From: Lentibacter algarum
Lineage (GTDB): Bacteria > Pseudomonadota > Alphaproteobacteria > Rhodobacterales > Rhodobacteraceae
Direction: 5' to 3'
Assembly (NCBI RefSeq): GCF_018860975.1
Contig: NZ_JAHKQI010000006.1
Span: forward strand, 1 to 64,000
DNA length: 64,000 nt
Of this stretch, positions 51,133 through 58,571 are shown piece after piece. The position numbers and the translations under genes were made by a program. The notes beneath the pieces are model-generated. The model saw only the letters and a program-made list of their open reading frames with translations, was not told where the DNA came from and made no database searches. The stretch's first letter is position 1; every line of letters begins with the position of its first letter.

Positions 51133-51181
51133 TTGACGTGATACCGTATGGTGCCCTAAAAGAGATACCTTACGGTATCAC
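51133..51181 (+). promoter_or_regulatory. Promoter with double ArsR-type operator
   Basis: Two palindromic sites lie before the ArsR gene: ATACC-GTAT-GGTGC at 51141-51154 and the perfect ATACC-TTAC-GGTAT at 51165-51178, centred 24 bp apart. Around them GTGATACCGTA (51138-51148) and TACGGTATCAC (51171-51181) form an 11-bp perfect inverted repeat. A likely -35 TTGACG (51133-51138) is 17 bases from CTAAAA (51156-51161), so the first site fills the spacer and the second covers the transcription start. This is a classic autorepression layout. Confidence 0.7.
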
Positions 51182-51196
51182 AAATAGGAGTGCCTC

Positions 51197-51508
51197 ATGT
51201 CTAACCAAACCGCATTTCGCGCCCTCGCCGACCCGACGCGGCGTGACATTCTGACGGCTCTTTCAGACGGCGAAATGACCGTTAAGCAACTCACCGAGCG
51301 CTTTCCGATGACACGCGCCGCAGTGAAAAAGCACCTTGTTATTCTGGAGGTAGGCGGCTTGCTAACCTCGCGCAAGCAGGGCCGCGAAACCCTTAACAAA
51401 CTTAACCCCGAGGGGCTGAAACCTGTCACCGACTGGCTCGCATACTTCGATCAGTTCTGGGACACGCATCTCACCAATCTGCAATCTGTTTTCGACAAAA
51501 AGGACTAA
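51197..51508 (+). CDS. ArsR-family transcriptional repressor
   Basis: A 103-residue winged-helix regulator. It opens SNQTAFRALADPTRRDILTALS and has the recognition segment MTRAAVKKHLVILEVGGLL, both typical of the ArsR/SRPBCC-paired group. No cysteine pair for metal sensing is seen, so it is probably not a metal sensor. AGGAG precedes the ATG. It is 3 bases upstream of its SRPBCC partner and should repress this operon through the palindromes just upstream. Confidence 0.93.
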   Translation: MSNQTAFRALADPTRRDILTALSDGEMTVKQLTERFPMTRAAVKKHLVILEVGGLLTSRKQGRETLNKLNPEGLKPVTDWLAYFDQFWDTHLTNLQSVFDKKD

Positions 51509-51511
51509 CCC

Positions 51512-51916
51512 ATGTCAAATTCAACGATCAAGAAATCGGTTTTCCTTACCGCCTCTCAAGCCGATGTCTGGGCGCATCTTACCAAGGCCGATTTGCTCGG
51601 AAAGTGGTTTCACCCGGCAAAAGAAGACCTCTCGCTCGGCAAGGACTTTACGCTGGTGTCTGCCAAGGACGGCGAGAGAATGTGCTTTGGCTCGGTTCAA
51701 GAAGAGACCCCAATGAGCTACCTCAAGTGGGCTTTCTCGGTTGGGCCGCTCAACGGCGCTATGACAACGGTTGAGTGGAATCTGGAAGAAACGACAGGAG
51801 GCACACGCCTGAGCCTGACGCACACCGGCCTTCCTGACACGGCTGAAGGCTACGGGCTGTTGCATGCGCTCGACAAGGGCTGGCACGGTTTCTTGGCAAA
51901 CTTGTTAAACCTCTAA
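51512..51916 (+). CDS. SRPBCC/AHSA1-domain protein
   Basis: A 134-residue START-like ligand-binding protein of the AHSA1 type, with VFLTASQADVWAHLTKADLLGKWF at its start and a C-terminal GWHGFLANL helix. Such proteins often pair with an ArsR repressor, and the ligand is usually unknown. The length is slightly short but no domain part is clearly missing. It is followed by a hairpin and T-rich run. Confidence 0.9.
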   Translation: MSNSTIKKSVFLTASQADVWAHLTKADLLGKWFHPAKEDLSLGKDFTLVSAKDGERMCFGSVQEETPMSYLKWAFSVGPLNGAMTTVEWNLEETTGGTRLSLTHTGLPDTAEGYGLLHALDKGWHGFLANLLNL

Positions 51917-51928
51917 CAATGACTTGTA

Positions 51929-51969
51929 AGAAGCCGCGACAACGCCTACCTAAGTCAGTGGCGGCTTCT
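51929..51969 (+). terminator. Terminator after the ArsR-SRPBCC operon
   Basis: A 9-bp perfect stem (AGAAGCCGC/GCGGCTTCT) with a 23-base loop is followed by CCCTTTTCGTTTT, 13 bases past the SRPBCC stop. The loop is long, but the T-rich tail supports an intrinsic terminator. Confidence 0.6.
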
Positions 51970-52004
51970 GCCCTTTTCGTTTTACGGTTGCATTCCAGTG
52001 GCCT

Positions 52005-52158
52005 TAAGCAATTCCAAGGGAGCTGGCTCTGTCACGGCCCTGGCTGTGTTATCTGGCGCCCACCTGTACATACAGGTCCCCGGGAATGAGAAAACCCGAC
52101 GACTGCGGCGGTTCCGCCACCTACTTTCCGCAGATATTACAGGTGTTTGAGGTGCTTA
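52005..52158 (+). ncRNA. Candidate structured ncRNA (6S-like hypothesis)
   Basis: This 154-base gap between convergent genes is dense in pairing. The ends pair: TAAGCA (52005-52010) with TGCTTA (52153-52158), extended inward by most of the next eight positions. Inside are ACCTGT/ACAGGT around ACAT (52062-52077), CTGCGG/CCGCAG (52103-52108 and 52128-52133) with GGCGG-TT-CCGCC nested near 52107-52118, and a GAGC/GCTC hairpin near 52020. A long imperfect rod of this size closed at its ends is like 6S RNA. Strand and identity are not proved. Confidence 0.4.
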
Positions 52159-52476
52159 TGAGCGGCGCTTACCAGCAGTCACCCGCACTGGGATTGGCTC
52201 AGCCAGATGCACATGCACATGTGAGCGCGTGCCACCGCGGGGCTCGTCGTCGTCATCATCTTTCATACCCATAACCGCAATCGCAAACTGCACGCCTGCA
52301 AAGATCACCCCGTTGGCGATCCAGAGCGCGAGCAATGCGATCCAGCCTTTGTCAGATGTGCTGATAAGGTGCTGCAAGTTTCCGATATTGAACCACAACA
52401 GCAGGCCGACAAACACGGCCGCTACGCCAAACCCGATGGCGACATTGACGATGTAGAGTTTGATCAGCTTAGGCAT
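52156..52476 (-). CDS. Small two-helix membrane protein, unknown function
   Basis: A 106-residue protein with two hydrophobic segments (about residues 7-28 and 43-68), then an acidic run DDDDDE and a His-rich tail containing HVHVHLAEP. I do not recognise a named family. The tail may bind metal, but that is a guess. It is monocistronic on the minus strand, and its stop abuts the structured region at 52005-52158. Confidence 0.65.
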   Translation of the reverse strand: MPKLIKLYIVNVAIGFGVAAVFVGLLLWFNIGNLQHLISTSDKGWIALLALWIANGVIFAGVQFAIAVMGMKDDDDDEPRGGTRSHVHVHLAEPIPVRVTAGKRRS

Positions 52477-52564
52477 GATTGGAGCCCTCCAAAGCCAATG
52501 CTACGCCTCTCAGATCTGGTTGCAAGCCCTAGGGTTGAGTATCAGGAAACGCGCGGTTTTTGGC

Positions 52565-53404
52565 TTATGCGAGCCAAACAGGCTGCACCCACCAGTCACG
52601 GTGCTGCGCCATGAGCAAGAGCGCCGCAGCTTCGGCGGCCTCTATGCTTGCGAACAGCGCAAAACACGTCGCACCCGAGCCGGACATGCGCACAAACCGC
52701 GCGCCCATTTGGGCGGCAAGCTGGTCAAGCACCTCAGCGATCTTGGGGGCATAGGCAATCGCAGGTGCTTCAAGGTCATTTCGGGTGTGGGCGCTCAAAA
52801 AGCCTGCCACATCCTCGACAGAGCGCAGAGTTGGCACCTCGTCAGGCAGTGCAGCGCCGTTTTTGTCGCTGAGTCGTTGGAAAACTTCAGCTGTTCCGAC
52901 GTCAATTCCCGGATTGACCAAAACCGCCGGCAAGCCGGGCAAGCCGCGCCAAGGCTCTATCACCTCGCCAATGCCCGACATCCGGCAAGCGCGGCCAAAG
53001 TAGCAGGCAGGCACATCTGCACCCAGCGCCTCAAGGCCAGTGTCGTAGGTTTTACCGCTCAAGGCAGTCAATGCCCGCAATGTCGCTGCCGCGTCAGATG
53101 ATCCGCCGCCAATTCCGGCTGCTGCGGGCAGGTTTTTCTCAAGTTGGAAGCGCGCAGTCACACCGGCCCTAAGCGCCGCTTTAAGCACAAGGTTGCGGGC
53201 GTCATCTGGCACACCTTCGGCCATCGGCCCCACGATCCTCAGGCTATTGTCGTCAGCCAGCTCGGCCTCTAACCGATCGCCGAAGTTTGCGAAAACGACC
53301 AAGCTGTCGAGAAGATGATAGCCGTCAGGCCTCTGGCCGGTGACATGTAGCGCGAGGTTGATCTTCGCCGGGGCAAAGGCCTCAACCTTCGTCATTGGCG
53401 ACAT
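52565..53404 (-). CDS. ispE: 4-diphosphocytidyl-2-C-methyl-D-erythritol kinase
   Basis: GHMP kinase of the non-mevalonate isoprenoid pathway, 279 residues. The N-terminal APAKINLALHVTGQRPDGYH and the ATP-loop PAAAGIGGGSSDAAA (residues about 93-107) are diagnostic. The start is ambiguous: ATG 53404 and ATG 53395 are both in frame, and neither has a clear ribosome-binding site. It overlaps the end of the TPR gene by 14-23 bases, so translation is probably coupled. Confidence 0.96.
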   Translation of the reverse strand: MSPMTKVEAFAPAKINLALHVTGQRPDGYHLLDSLVVFANFGDRLEAELADDNSLRIVGPMAEGVPDDARNLVLKAALRAGVTARFQLEKNLPAAAGIGGGSSDAAATLRALTALSGKTYDTGLEALGADVPACYFGRACRMSGIGEVIEPWRGLPGLPAVLVNPGIDVGTAEVFQRLSDKNGAALPDEVPTLRSVEDVAGFLSAHTRNDLEAPAIAYAPKIAEVLDQLAAQMGARFVRMSGSGATCFALFASIEAAEAAALLLMAQHRDWWVQPVWLA

Positions 53405-55124
53405 TTAGGGGCTCTTCGCCTTCTTCGCTCAGAACAGCATCTAGCCCGACATCAAGCTTGCGGCGAATGCGCTCTGGATCGGCTTCTTGTGACGTATCGC
53501 CCTGATCAACAAACGACAGGGCCCGCTTCCACTGAAACTCGGCTTCAAGCTTGCGGCCAACGGCCCAGTAAACATCGCCCAAGTGGTCGTTCACAACAGG
53601 GTCGATCGACATCAGCTCGGCGGCGCGTTCCATGTGCGGCACGGCGTCATCAAAGCGGCCAAGCCGGAACATAGCCCAGCCAAGGCTGTCGATGATATAG
53701 CCGCTGTTCGGGCTCGCTGCCGCAGCGCGTTCGATCATTTCGAGCGCCTCATCAAGCTTGCGGTTTTTCTCGACCAGTGAATAGCCGAGATAGTTCAGCA
53801 CGTTCGGCTGTTCGGGGCTGATCTCGAGCGCGCGCCTAAAGTCGGCTTCAGAAGCTTCCCAATCTCCCAGGCGCTCGTAGGCGATGCCGCGGGTGTAATA
53901 GATAAACCAATCACCGCTCGCCGCCTCGGCGCGCAGATCAAGGGCTTTGTCGTAAGAGGCAATCGCTTCATCAAACCGCTCAAGCAGGCGCATCAAGTCG
54001 CCGTGCGCGGTGTGTACCACTGGCAGGTCAGGGTGGGTTTTTGTCAGCTGTTCCAGCACTTCGATAGCCGCATCATCTTTGCCGACTGCACGCAGCGTGT
54101 CAGCGCGGCCAAGCTCGGCGACATGAAACGCGGGGCTGTCTTGGGGGACTGTGCGGTAAGCGTCGCTCGCGGCCTCATGCTGGCCCATCTTTTCCAGAAT
54201 TTGCGCCACCAACAGCGCCGCGTCTACATGCTCGGGCCGCAGGAATTGTGCCACACGCGCAAACATGAGTGTGTCCGAACTCGGCGCATCGCTCAGCAGC
54301 GCGCCAGCTATGGTGAAATACACCTCGGCGACGCCCTCTGACGGGCTGCCGACTATGTCAAAATTCAAACTGCCCGAGCCTTCAAGCGTTTGGCGCATGG
54401 CGCGTATCTCGGGATCGGAACTGCTTGCAAAGCGATCATTGATCACCGCGAGGGCTTTGTCGTTGCGGCCCATCTGGCTAAGCACCTGAACATGGGCAAT
54501 AACGCCGCGACGTGTTTGCACCAGAGAGCCGGGTGCCGGATCAGCGAATATCGCTTCTGCGGCTTCCAGATCACCGACATGTGCCAGCGCCAAAGCTTTA
54601 TGGTAAAGGCCGAAAGCACGGCTGCCGTTGCCTTCTATCGAAGCATCAAAAGCTGCCAGCGCGGCACTCATATCGCCTGCTCCAAGCGCGGCCCAGCCAC
54701 GAACGAGCTGGTCGATCAACTCTCCCATGTGCTTTTCATCGTCGATCCGTTTGATCAAAGCGGCAAAGTCACCGTCACGGGCCTGCACGCTTGCCAGCGC
54801 CATCTGCGCAACCTGGCTTGTGTGCCCGTCGGCCTCAAGCTTCGCCGCGACAACAGCGGCCGTCTCGATACGGCCAAGCGAGACGTTGGCCATGATCACA
54901 TCTTCGATGATTTCGGCGTTGGAAGGATCATGGGCGAGCGCCTGCGTATAGTAGCCTGCCGCCGTTTCAAAGTCGCGATCATAGATCGCTTGGCGCCCCG
55001 CGAGGTAAGCGCCCGAGAACCCGTCAGCCGAGGCTTGTGGCGCTGCGAACGTTGCGGCCAAGGCCGCAGCCAATGTCAGCAGATGGGGTGTGGTTCTGGT
55101 CTTGGTTTTTGGTCTAAAGTTCAC
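53382..55124 (-). CDS. Exported tetratricopeptide-repeat protein
   Basis: A 580-residue protein with an N-terminal signal peptide (hydrophobic LLTLAAALAATFAAP, likely cut after ASA near residue 33) and many TPR helices, clearest at WFIYYTRGIAYERLGDWEAS and YLGYSLVEKNRKLDEALEMI. I start it at GTG 55124 because GCGAGG lies upstream and the ATG 14 codons earlier would bury the signal peptide. It is probably a periplasmic or outer-membrane-side scaffold. It is immediately upstream of ispE and overlaps it, an arrangement I associate with this bacterial group. Confidence 0.85.
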   Translation of the reverse strand: MNFRPKTKTRTTPHLLTLAAALAATFAAPQASADGFSGAYLAGRQAIYDRDFETAAGYYTQALAHDPSNAEIIEDVIMANVSLGRIETAAVVAAKLEADGHTSQVAQMALASVQARDGDFAALIKRIDDEKHMGELIDQLVRGWAALGAGDMSAALAAFDASIEGNGSRAFGLYHKALALAHVGDLEAAEAIFADPAPGSLVQTRRGVIAHVQVLSQMGRNDKALAVINDRFASSSDPEIRAMRQTLEGSGSLNFDIVGSPSEGVAEVYFTIAGALLSDAPSSDTLMFARVAQFLRPEHVDAALLVAQILEKMGQHEAASDAYRTVPQDSPAFHVAELGRADTLRAVGKDDAAIEVLEQLTKTHPDLPVVHTAHGDLMRLLERFDEAIASYDKALDLRAEAASGDWFIYYTRGIAYERLGDWEASEADFRRALEISPEQPNVLNYLGYSLVEKNRKLDEALEMIERAAAASPNSGYIIDSLGWAMFRLGRFDDAVPHMERAAELMSIDPVVNDHLGDVYWAVGRKLEAEFQWKRALSFVDQGDTSQEADPERIRRKLDVGLDAVLSEEGEEPLNVANDEG

Positions 55125-55251
55125 GCTTTCGCCTCGCTGGTCGTGCTTTACCCCCAACCTAACCATGAACCTCGTAAAAGCAAGCGCTTGCGGTTTACTA
55201 GCCCAATCTCACTGACTCCTGATCAGCCCCTGTTCATACCGGGTGTGGCCG

Positions 55252-55338
55252 ATGAAAACCCTCGCCTGTTCCGATCTTCACCGCGACACTGCTGCCGCCC
55301 GCATGATCGTTGAAGCCGGCTCTCGGGCTGACAGTTGA
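55252..55338 (+). pseudogene. N-terminal fragment of a metallophosphoesterase-like gene
   Basis: A 28-codon frame reads MKTLACSDLHRDTAAARMIV and ends at TGA 55336-55338. MKxLACSDLHxD is the usual start of calcineurin-like phosphoesterases, where the Asp and His bind the first metal. All later motifs (GDxxD, GNHD) are missing, and the ETF-QO terminator follows at once. It is a truncated remnant. Confidence 0.6.
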
Positions 55339-55365
55339 CTGGTTTGAGCTTTAGCTAAACAAAAA

Positions 55366-55386
55366 GGGCGGGGTGATTCCCCGCCC
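55366..55386 (-). terminator. Terminator after the ETF-QO gene
   Basis: A perfect 8-bp GC stem (GGGCGGGG/CCCCGCCC) with a 5-base loop is followed on the minus strand by TTTTTG. It lies 11 bases past the ETF-QO stop and is a strong intrinsic terminator. Confidence 0.93.
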
Positions 55387-55396
55387 AGATTTAGAC

Positions 55397-57040
55397 CTAC
55401 ATATTCGGATAGTTCGGCCCGTCGCCGCCCTGAGGCGTGACCCAGTTGATGTTCTGGCTCGGGTCTTTGATATCACAGGTTTTGCAGTGAACACAGTTCT
55501 GGAAGTTGATGACAAACTCTTCCTTACCGTCCTTCTCGACGATCTCGTAAACCCCCGCGGGGCAGTAGCGCTGCGCCGGTTCTGCGTATTTCGGCAGGTT
55601 CACCGACAGCGGCACACTTGGGTCTTTCAGGTGCAAGTGCGCAGGCTGGCTTTCCTCGTGGTTGGTCATTGAGAAGCTCACATTGGTGAGGCGATCAAAG
55701 CTTAGCTTGCCGTCGGGCTTGGGGTAGTCGATGGGTTTGTGCTTATCCGCAGGCTCGGTTGCCTCGGCGTCGTTTTTGCCGTGCTTCATGGTGCCAAACA
55801 GCGAGAACCCGAAGGTGTTTGTCCACATGTCCAAACCACCGGCAATAAGCGACGGGACAAGCCCCCACTTTGACCACATCGGCTTGACGTTGCGCACTTT
55901 TTTAAGGTCTTTCCCGATGGCACCTGTGCGCACTTCTGTCTCGTAATCGGTCAGCTCGTCGCCCATGCGCCCAGCTTTGATAGCCGCATTCGCCGCCTCG
56001 GCCGCCGCGATCCCCGAGAGCATAGCGTTGTGGTTGCCTTTAATGCGCGGCACGTTGACCATACCCACAGAGCAACCCAAAAGCGCAACACCGGGTGCGA
56101 CCATTTTAGGCATCGACTGAAAGCCGCCCTCGCTGATTGCCCGTGCGCCGTAGGCCACGCGTTTGCCGCCTTCCAGAAGCTCGGCAACCATCGGGTGGTG
56201 CTTGAAGCGCTGGAATTCCATGTAAGGGAAGAGATGCGGGTTTTTGTAGTTGAGGTGCACAACGAAACCGACATAAACCTGATTGTTCTCAAGGTGGTAG
56301 ATGAATGATCCACCGCCGGCATTGCCGCCCAGAGGCCAGCCCATCGTGTGCGTAACCGTGCCTTCTTTGTGCTTGGCCGGGTCGATCTCCCAGATCTCTT
56401 TCATGCCAAGGCCGAACTTCTGCGGCTCATGACCCTGCGCAAGGTCGTATTTTGCGATCACCTCTTTTGAGAGACTGCCGCGCACGCCTTCACTCAGGAA
56501 CACATACTTGCCGTGCAGCTCCATTCCCGGCTCGGTGTTTTCACCAATGCTGCCGTCGGCCTCAAGGCCGAACACACCAGCAACAACGCCCTTCACGCGG
56601 TCGCCGTCAAACACCAGCTCGCTACAGGCCATACCGGGGAAAATCTCGACGCCAAGCTCTTCGGCTTGCTCGGCCATCCAGCGGCAAACATTGCCCATCG
56701 AAACGATGTAGTTACCGTGGTTGTTCATCAGCGGCGGCATCGGGAAATTGGGAATACGGACTTGGCCAGCTTCGCCCATCATGTAAAAGTTATCATGTTT
56801 CACTGGCGTGTTAAGCGGCGCACCTTTGGCTTTCCAATCAGGAATGAGCGCATCAAGGCCGCACGGGTCAAGCACCGCGCCGGAAAGGATATGCGCGCCA
56901 ACTTCCGAGCCCTTTTCGAGCACCACAACCTCAAGGTCAGCATCTAGCTGCTTGAGCTTGATCGCCGCAGACAGCCCCGCAGGCCCCGCTCCGACGATAA
57001 CCACATCATATTCCATCGTTTCGCGTTCGATATCGGCCAT
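55397..57040 (-). CDS. Electron transfer flavoprotein-ubiquinone oxidoreductase
   Basis: Membrane-associated enzyme that passes electrons from reduced ETF to ubiquinone. The 547-residue protein has an N-terminal FAD motif (VVIVGAGPAGLSAAIKL), ETF-QO landmarks such as GAHILSGAVLDP and GMKEIWEIDP, and a C-terminal 4Fe-4S site (CPAGVYE, then CVHCKTCDIKDP). It links ETF-reducing dehydrogenases (acyl-CoA, dimethylglycine/sarcosine and amine types) to respiration. In this window the trimethylamine-dehydrogenase-family enzyme is a plausible source of electrons. ETF subunit genes are not here. Confidence 0.97.
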   Translation of the reverse strand: MADIERETMEYDVVIVGAGPAGLSAAIKLKQLDADLEVVVLEKGSEVGAHILSGAVLDPCGLDALIPDWKAKGAPLNTPVKHDNFYMMGEAGQVRIPNFPMPPLMNNHGNYIVSMGNVCRWMAEQAEELGVEIFPGMACSELVFDGDRVKGVVAGVFGLEADGSIGENTEPGMELHGKYVFLSEGVRGSLSKEVIAKYDLAQGHEPQKFGLGMKEIWEIDPAKHKEGTVTHTMGWPLGGNAGGGSFIYHLENNQVYVGFVVHLNYKNPHLFPYMEFQRFKHHPMVAELLEGGKRVAYGARAISEGGFQSMPKMVAPGVALLGCSVGMVNVPRIKGNHNAMLSGIAAAEAANAAIKAGRMGDELTDYETEVRTGAIGKDLKKVRNVKPMWSKWGLVPSLIAGGLDMWTNTFGFSLFGTMKHGKNDAEATEPADKHKPIDYPKPDGKLSFDRLTNVSFSMTNHEESQPAHLHLKDPSVPLSVNLPKYAEPAQRYCPAGVYEIVEKDGKEEFVINFQNCVHCKTCDIKDPSQNINWVTPQGGDGPNYPNM

Positions 57041-57148
57041 GTTGTCTTCCCCTTCATGCGCAGGTGGGTAATTTTATTTCGCGCCAGATTTACAGGGGTT
57101 GCGCAACAAAGGTCAATCGCGCTGCAACGTTAAATTCCGATTTGACGC

Positions 57149-57174
57149 AAGAGGCGGCATATAAACCGCCTCTT
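57149..57174 (-). terminator. Hairpin after the VWA lipoprotein gene
   Basis: A 9-bp stem (AAGAGGCGG/CCGCCTCTT) with an 8-base loop lies just past the stop at 57182. The minus-strand continuation is not U-rich, so it may be a weak terminator or an mRNA 3'-end stabiliser. Confidence 0.5.
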
Positions 57175-57181
57175 TCGGTGC

Positions 57182-58486
57182 TTATTGGCTGCAAACACCG
57201 CGGCTATAGTTGCCGACTTGGCGGATCGCGCCTTTAGCTTCGCGACGTTGGCCTGTGAGTTCGCTGGTCAGCACGCGTCCCAATAGCTCCTTGAGCTTGG
57301 TGACTTTGTAACAGGCGATCGTGGGTTCGGCGTGGCTGTTACCCACGCCGCTGTCGTCGGTCAGGAACATATAGCGCCCGCCCGACACCAGCGCCGCCTG
57401 CCGCATCAGGAACTCGCTCTCTTTTGCCACGCCGCTCGCGCCGAGGCCAAAGATTTGCACATTCTTGCCAGCGAGTTTTTCAGATGCCCGCAGGAAACGC
57501 TTGGCCTTGTTGTCATGCGCTGGTGCGTCGGCGATGTGAAACATCAACCGCTCGCCTTTGCCGCGCCGCCAGTTCAGCTGGCTTGCCGCTTCAAACGCCT
57601 CTGCCGCTGCTTCGGGGTAGTCGCCGCCGCCGCTCGCGTTAAGCCCGCGCAGCCAGTTCTGCATCTCGCTCTGGCTCTGGGTAAAGCCGAAGTTTTTCAC
57701 TTTATACACATCGCCGTTGTCGCGATAAGCGATCAGCCCGTAGCGGATGTTGACACCCGGCGCGGCGTGCTTGGCGGCGCGGACAATGCCTTGAAACTCC
57801 TTGGTGAGCCAAGCCAACTCGTCGCCCATGCTGCCCGTGGTGTCAAAAACAAATGCAAGGTCGAGAAAGTCGGGTTTCCAACCGGCATTTGTTGCGACTT
57901 TCAATGGGGTTAGCGCGGTGTTTCCTGAGCGTATGACAGTGCTTGATTGCTGCTGTCCGCTGGCAAAGCTCTTGAGCTCGACGCGCGAGGCACCACCCGC
58001 GCCATGCACCGAGGGAAACACGCTGACAACACCGTCAACACCTGAGTAGCCGCTGTAAAACGGCGTGCTGGCTCCGGCTTTGGTCAGCGTGATCGGCACA
58101 CCGGCTGCGGGCTTGCCGTTTGGCCCCACAAGCCGCGCGCGCACCGCGTTGTTCAGGCTGATCCTTGGCAACCCAAGCCGCTGCGCTGCGCCGCTTTGGT
58201 AGCGCTGGAAAGCCGCAAAGTTGAGCGTGTCGTCGATGTCGCCCGCCGTCACCACACCTTGCTTGCCGCGTGGGCTGTGACGTTTGGGGGACATGGGCTC
58301 AGGCATGGGCGCAGGCATGGGCTCGATCATGATATCCGCTTCGGGGGCGGCACGTTTGCCTGCGGCTTCAACCGACGCTGAGGCGCCGTCAACCCTTGAG
58401 CTTTCCGAAACCACCGGCGCGTCGCAGGCTGTTAGGGCAAAGCCTGCCAGCCCCGCGAGCCAGAGTTTGTTTGTCATCAATGTCAT
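57182..58486 (-). CDS. VWA-domain lipoprotein
   Basis: A 434-residue exported lipoprotein. The signal peptide ends in lipobox LTAC (Cys21). Residues of about 55-65 hold a repeat of PMPAPMPEPM. A beta-rich domain (about 110-200) is followed by a von Willebrand A domain with the metal-ion site DTTGSMGDE near residue 213. VWA domains mediate protein contacts with bound Mg2+. GGAG lies before the ATG at 58486. It is divergent from the DUF6502-like gene; partner and role are unknown. Confidence 0.85.
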   Translation of the reverse strand: MTLMTNKLWLAGLAGFALTACDAPVVSESSRVDGASASVEAAGKRAAPEADIMIEPMPAPMPEPMSPKRHSPRGKQGVVTAGDIDDTLNFAAFQRYQSGAAQRLGLPRISLNNAVRARLVGPNGKPAAGVPITLTKAGASTPFYSGYSGVDGVVSVFPSVHGAGGASRVELKSFASGQQQSSTVIRSGNTALTPLKVATNAGWKPDFLDLAFVFDTTGSMGDELAWLTKEFQGIVRAAKHAAPGVNIRYGLIAYRDNGDVYKVKNFGFTQSQSEMQNWLRGLNASGGGDYPEAAAEAFEAASQLNWRRGKGERLMFHIADAPAHDNKAKRFLRASEKLAGKNVQIFGLGASGVAKESEFLMRQAALVSGGRYMFLTDDSGVGNSHAEPTIACYKVTKLKELLGRVLTSELTGQRREAKGAIRQVGNYSRGVCSQ

Positions 58487-58499
58487 CGCGATTCTCCAA

Positions 58500-58561
58500 A
58501 AATGTGCAATTTACACATTTCATAAATCAACCCCCTTGCGCTCGTCAACAGAAATGTGCAA
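58500..58561. promoter_or_regulatory. AAATGTG operator-like repeats between divergent genes
   Basis: A perfect inverted repeat AAATGTG/CACATTT with a 7-base spacer lies at 58500-58520. The 10-base AAATGTGCAA, which is its left arm extended, recurs at 58552-58561. Both are in the 85-base region between the divergent VWA and DUF6502-like genes and could bind one regulator controlling both. If translation of the DUF6502-like gene began at ATG 58554, the second copy would cover its start. Confidence 0.5.
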
Positions 58562-58571
58562 AAAGCGCATT

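Noticed and set aside
52062-52077. ACCTGT-ACAT-ACAGGT as a lux box for a quorum-sensing regulator
   Set aside because: Half-sites match the lux-box core, but the spacing is 4 bases instead of about 8, no luxI/luxR pair is near, and it fits better as a hairpin in a structured RNA.
54390-55313. 307-codon open frame antisense to the TPR gene
   Set aside because: Shadow of the TPR coding sequence. Its last part overlaps the phosphoesterase remnant in a different frame.
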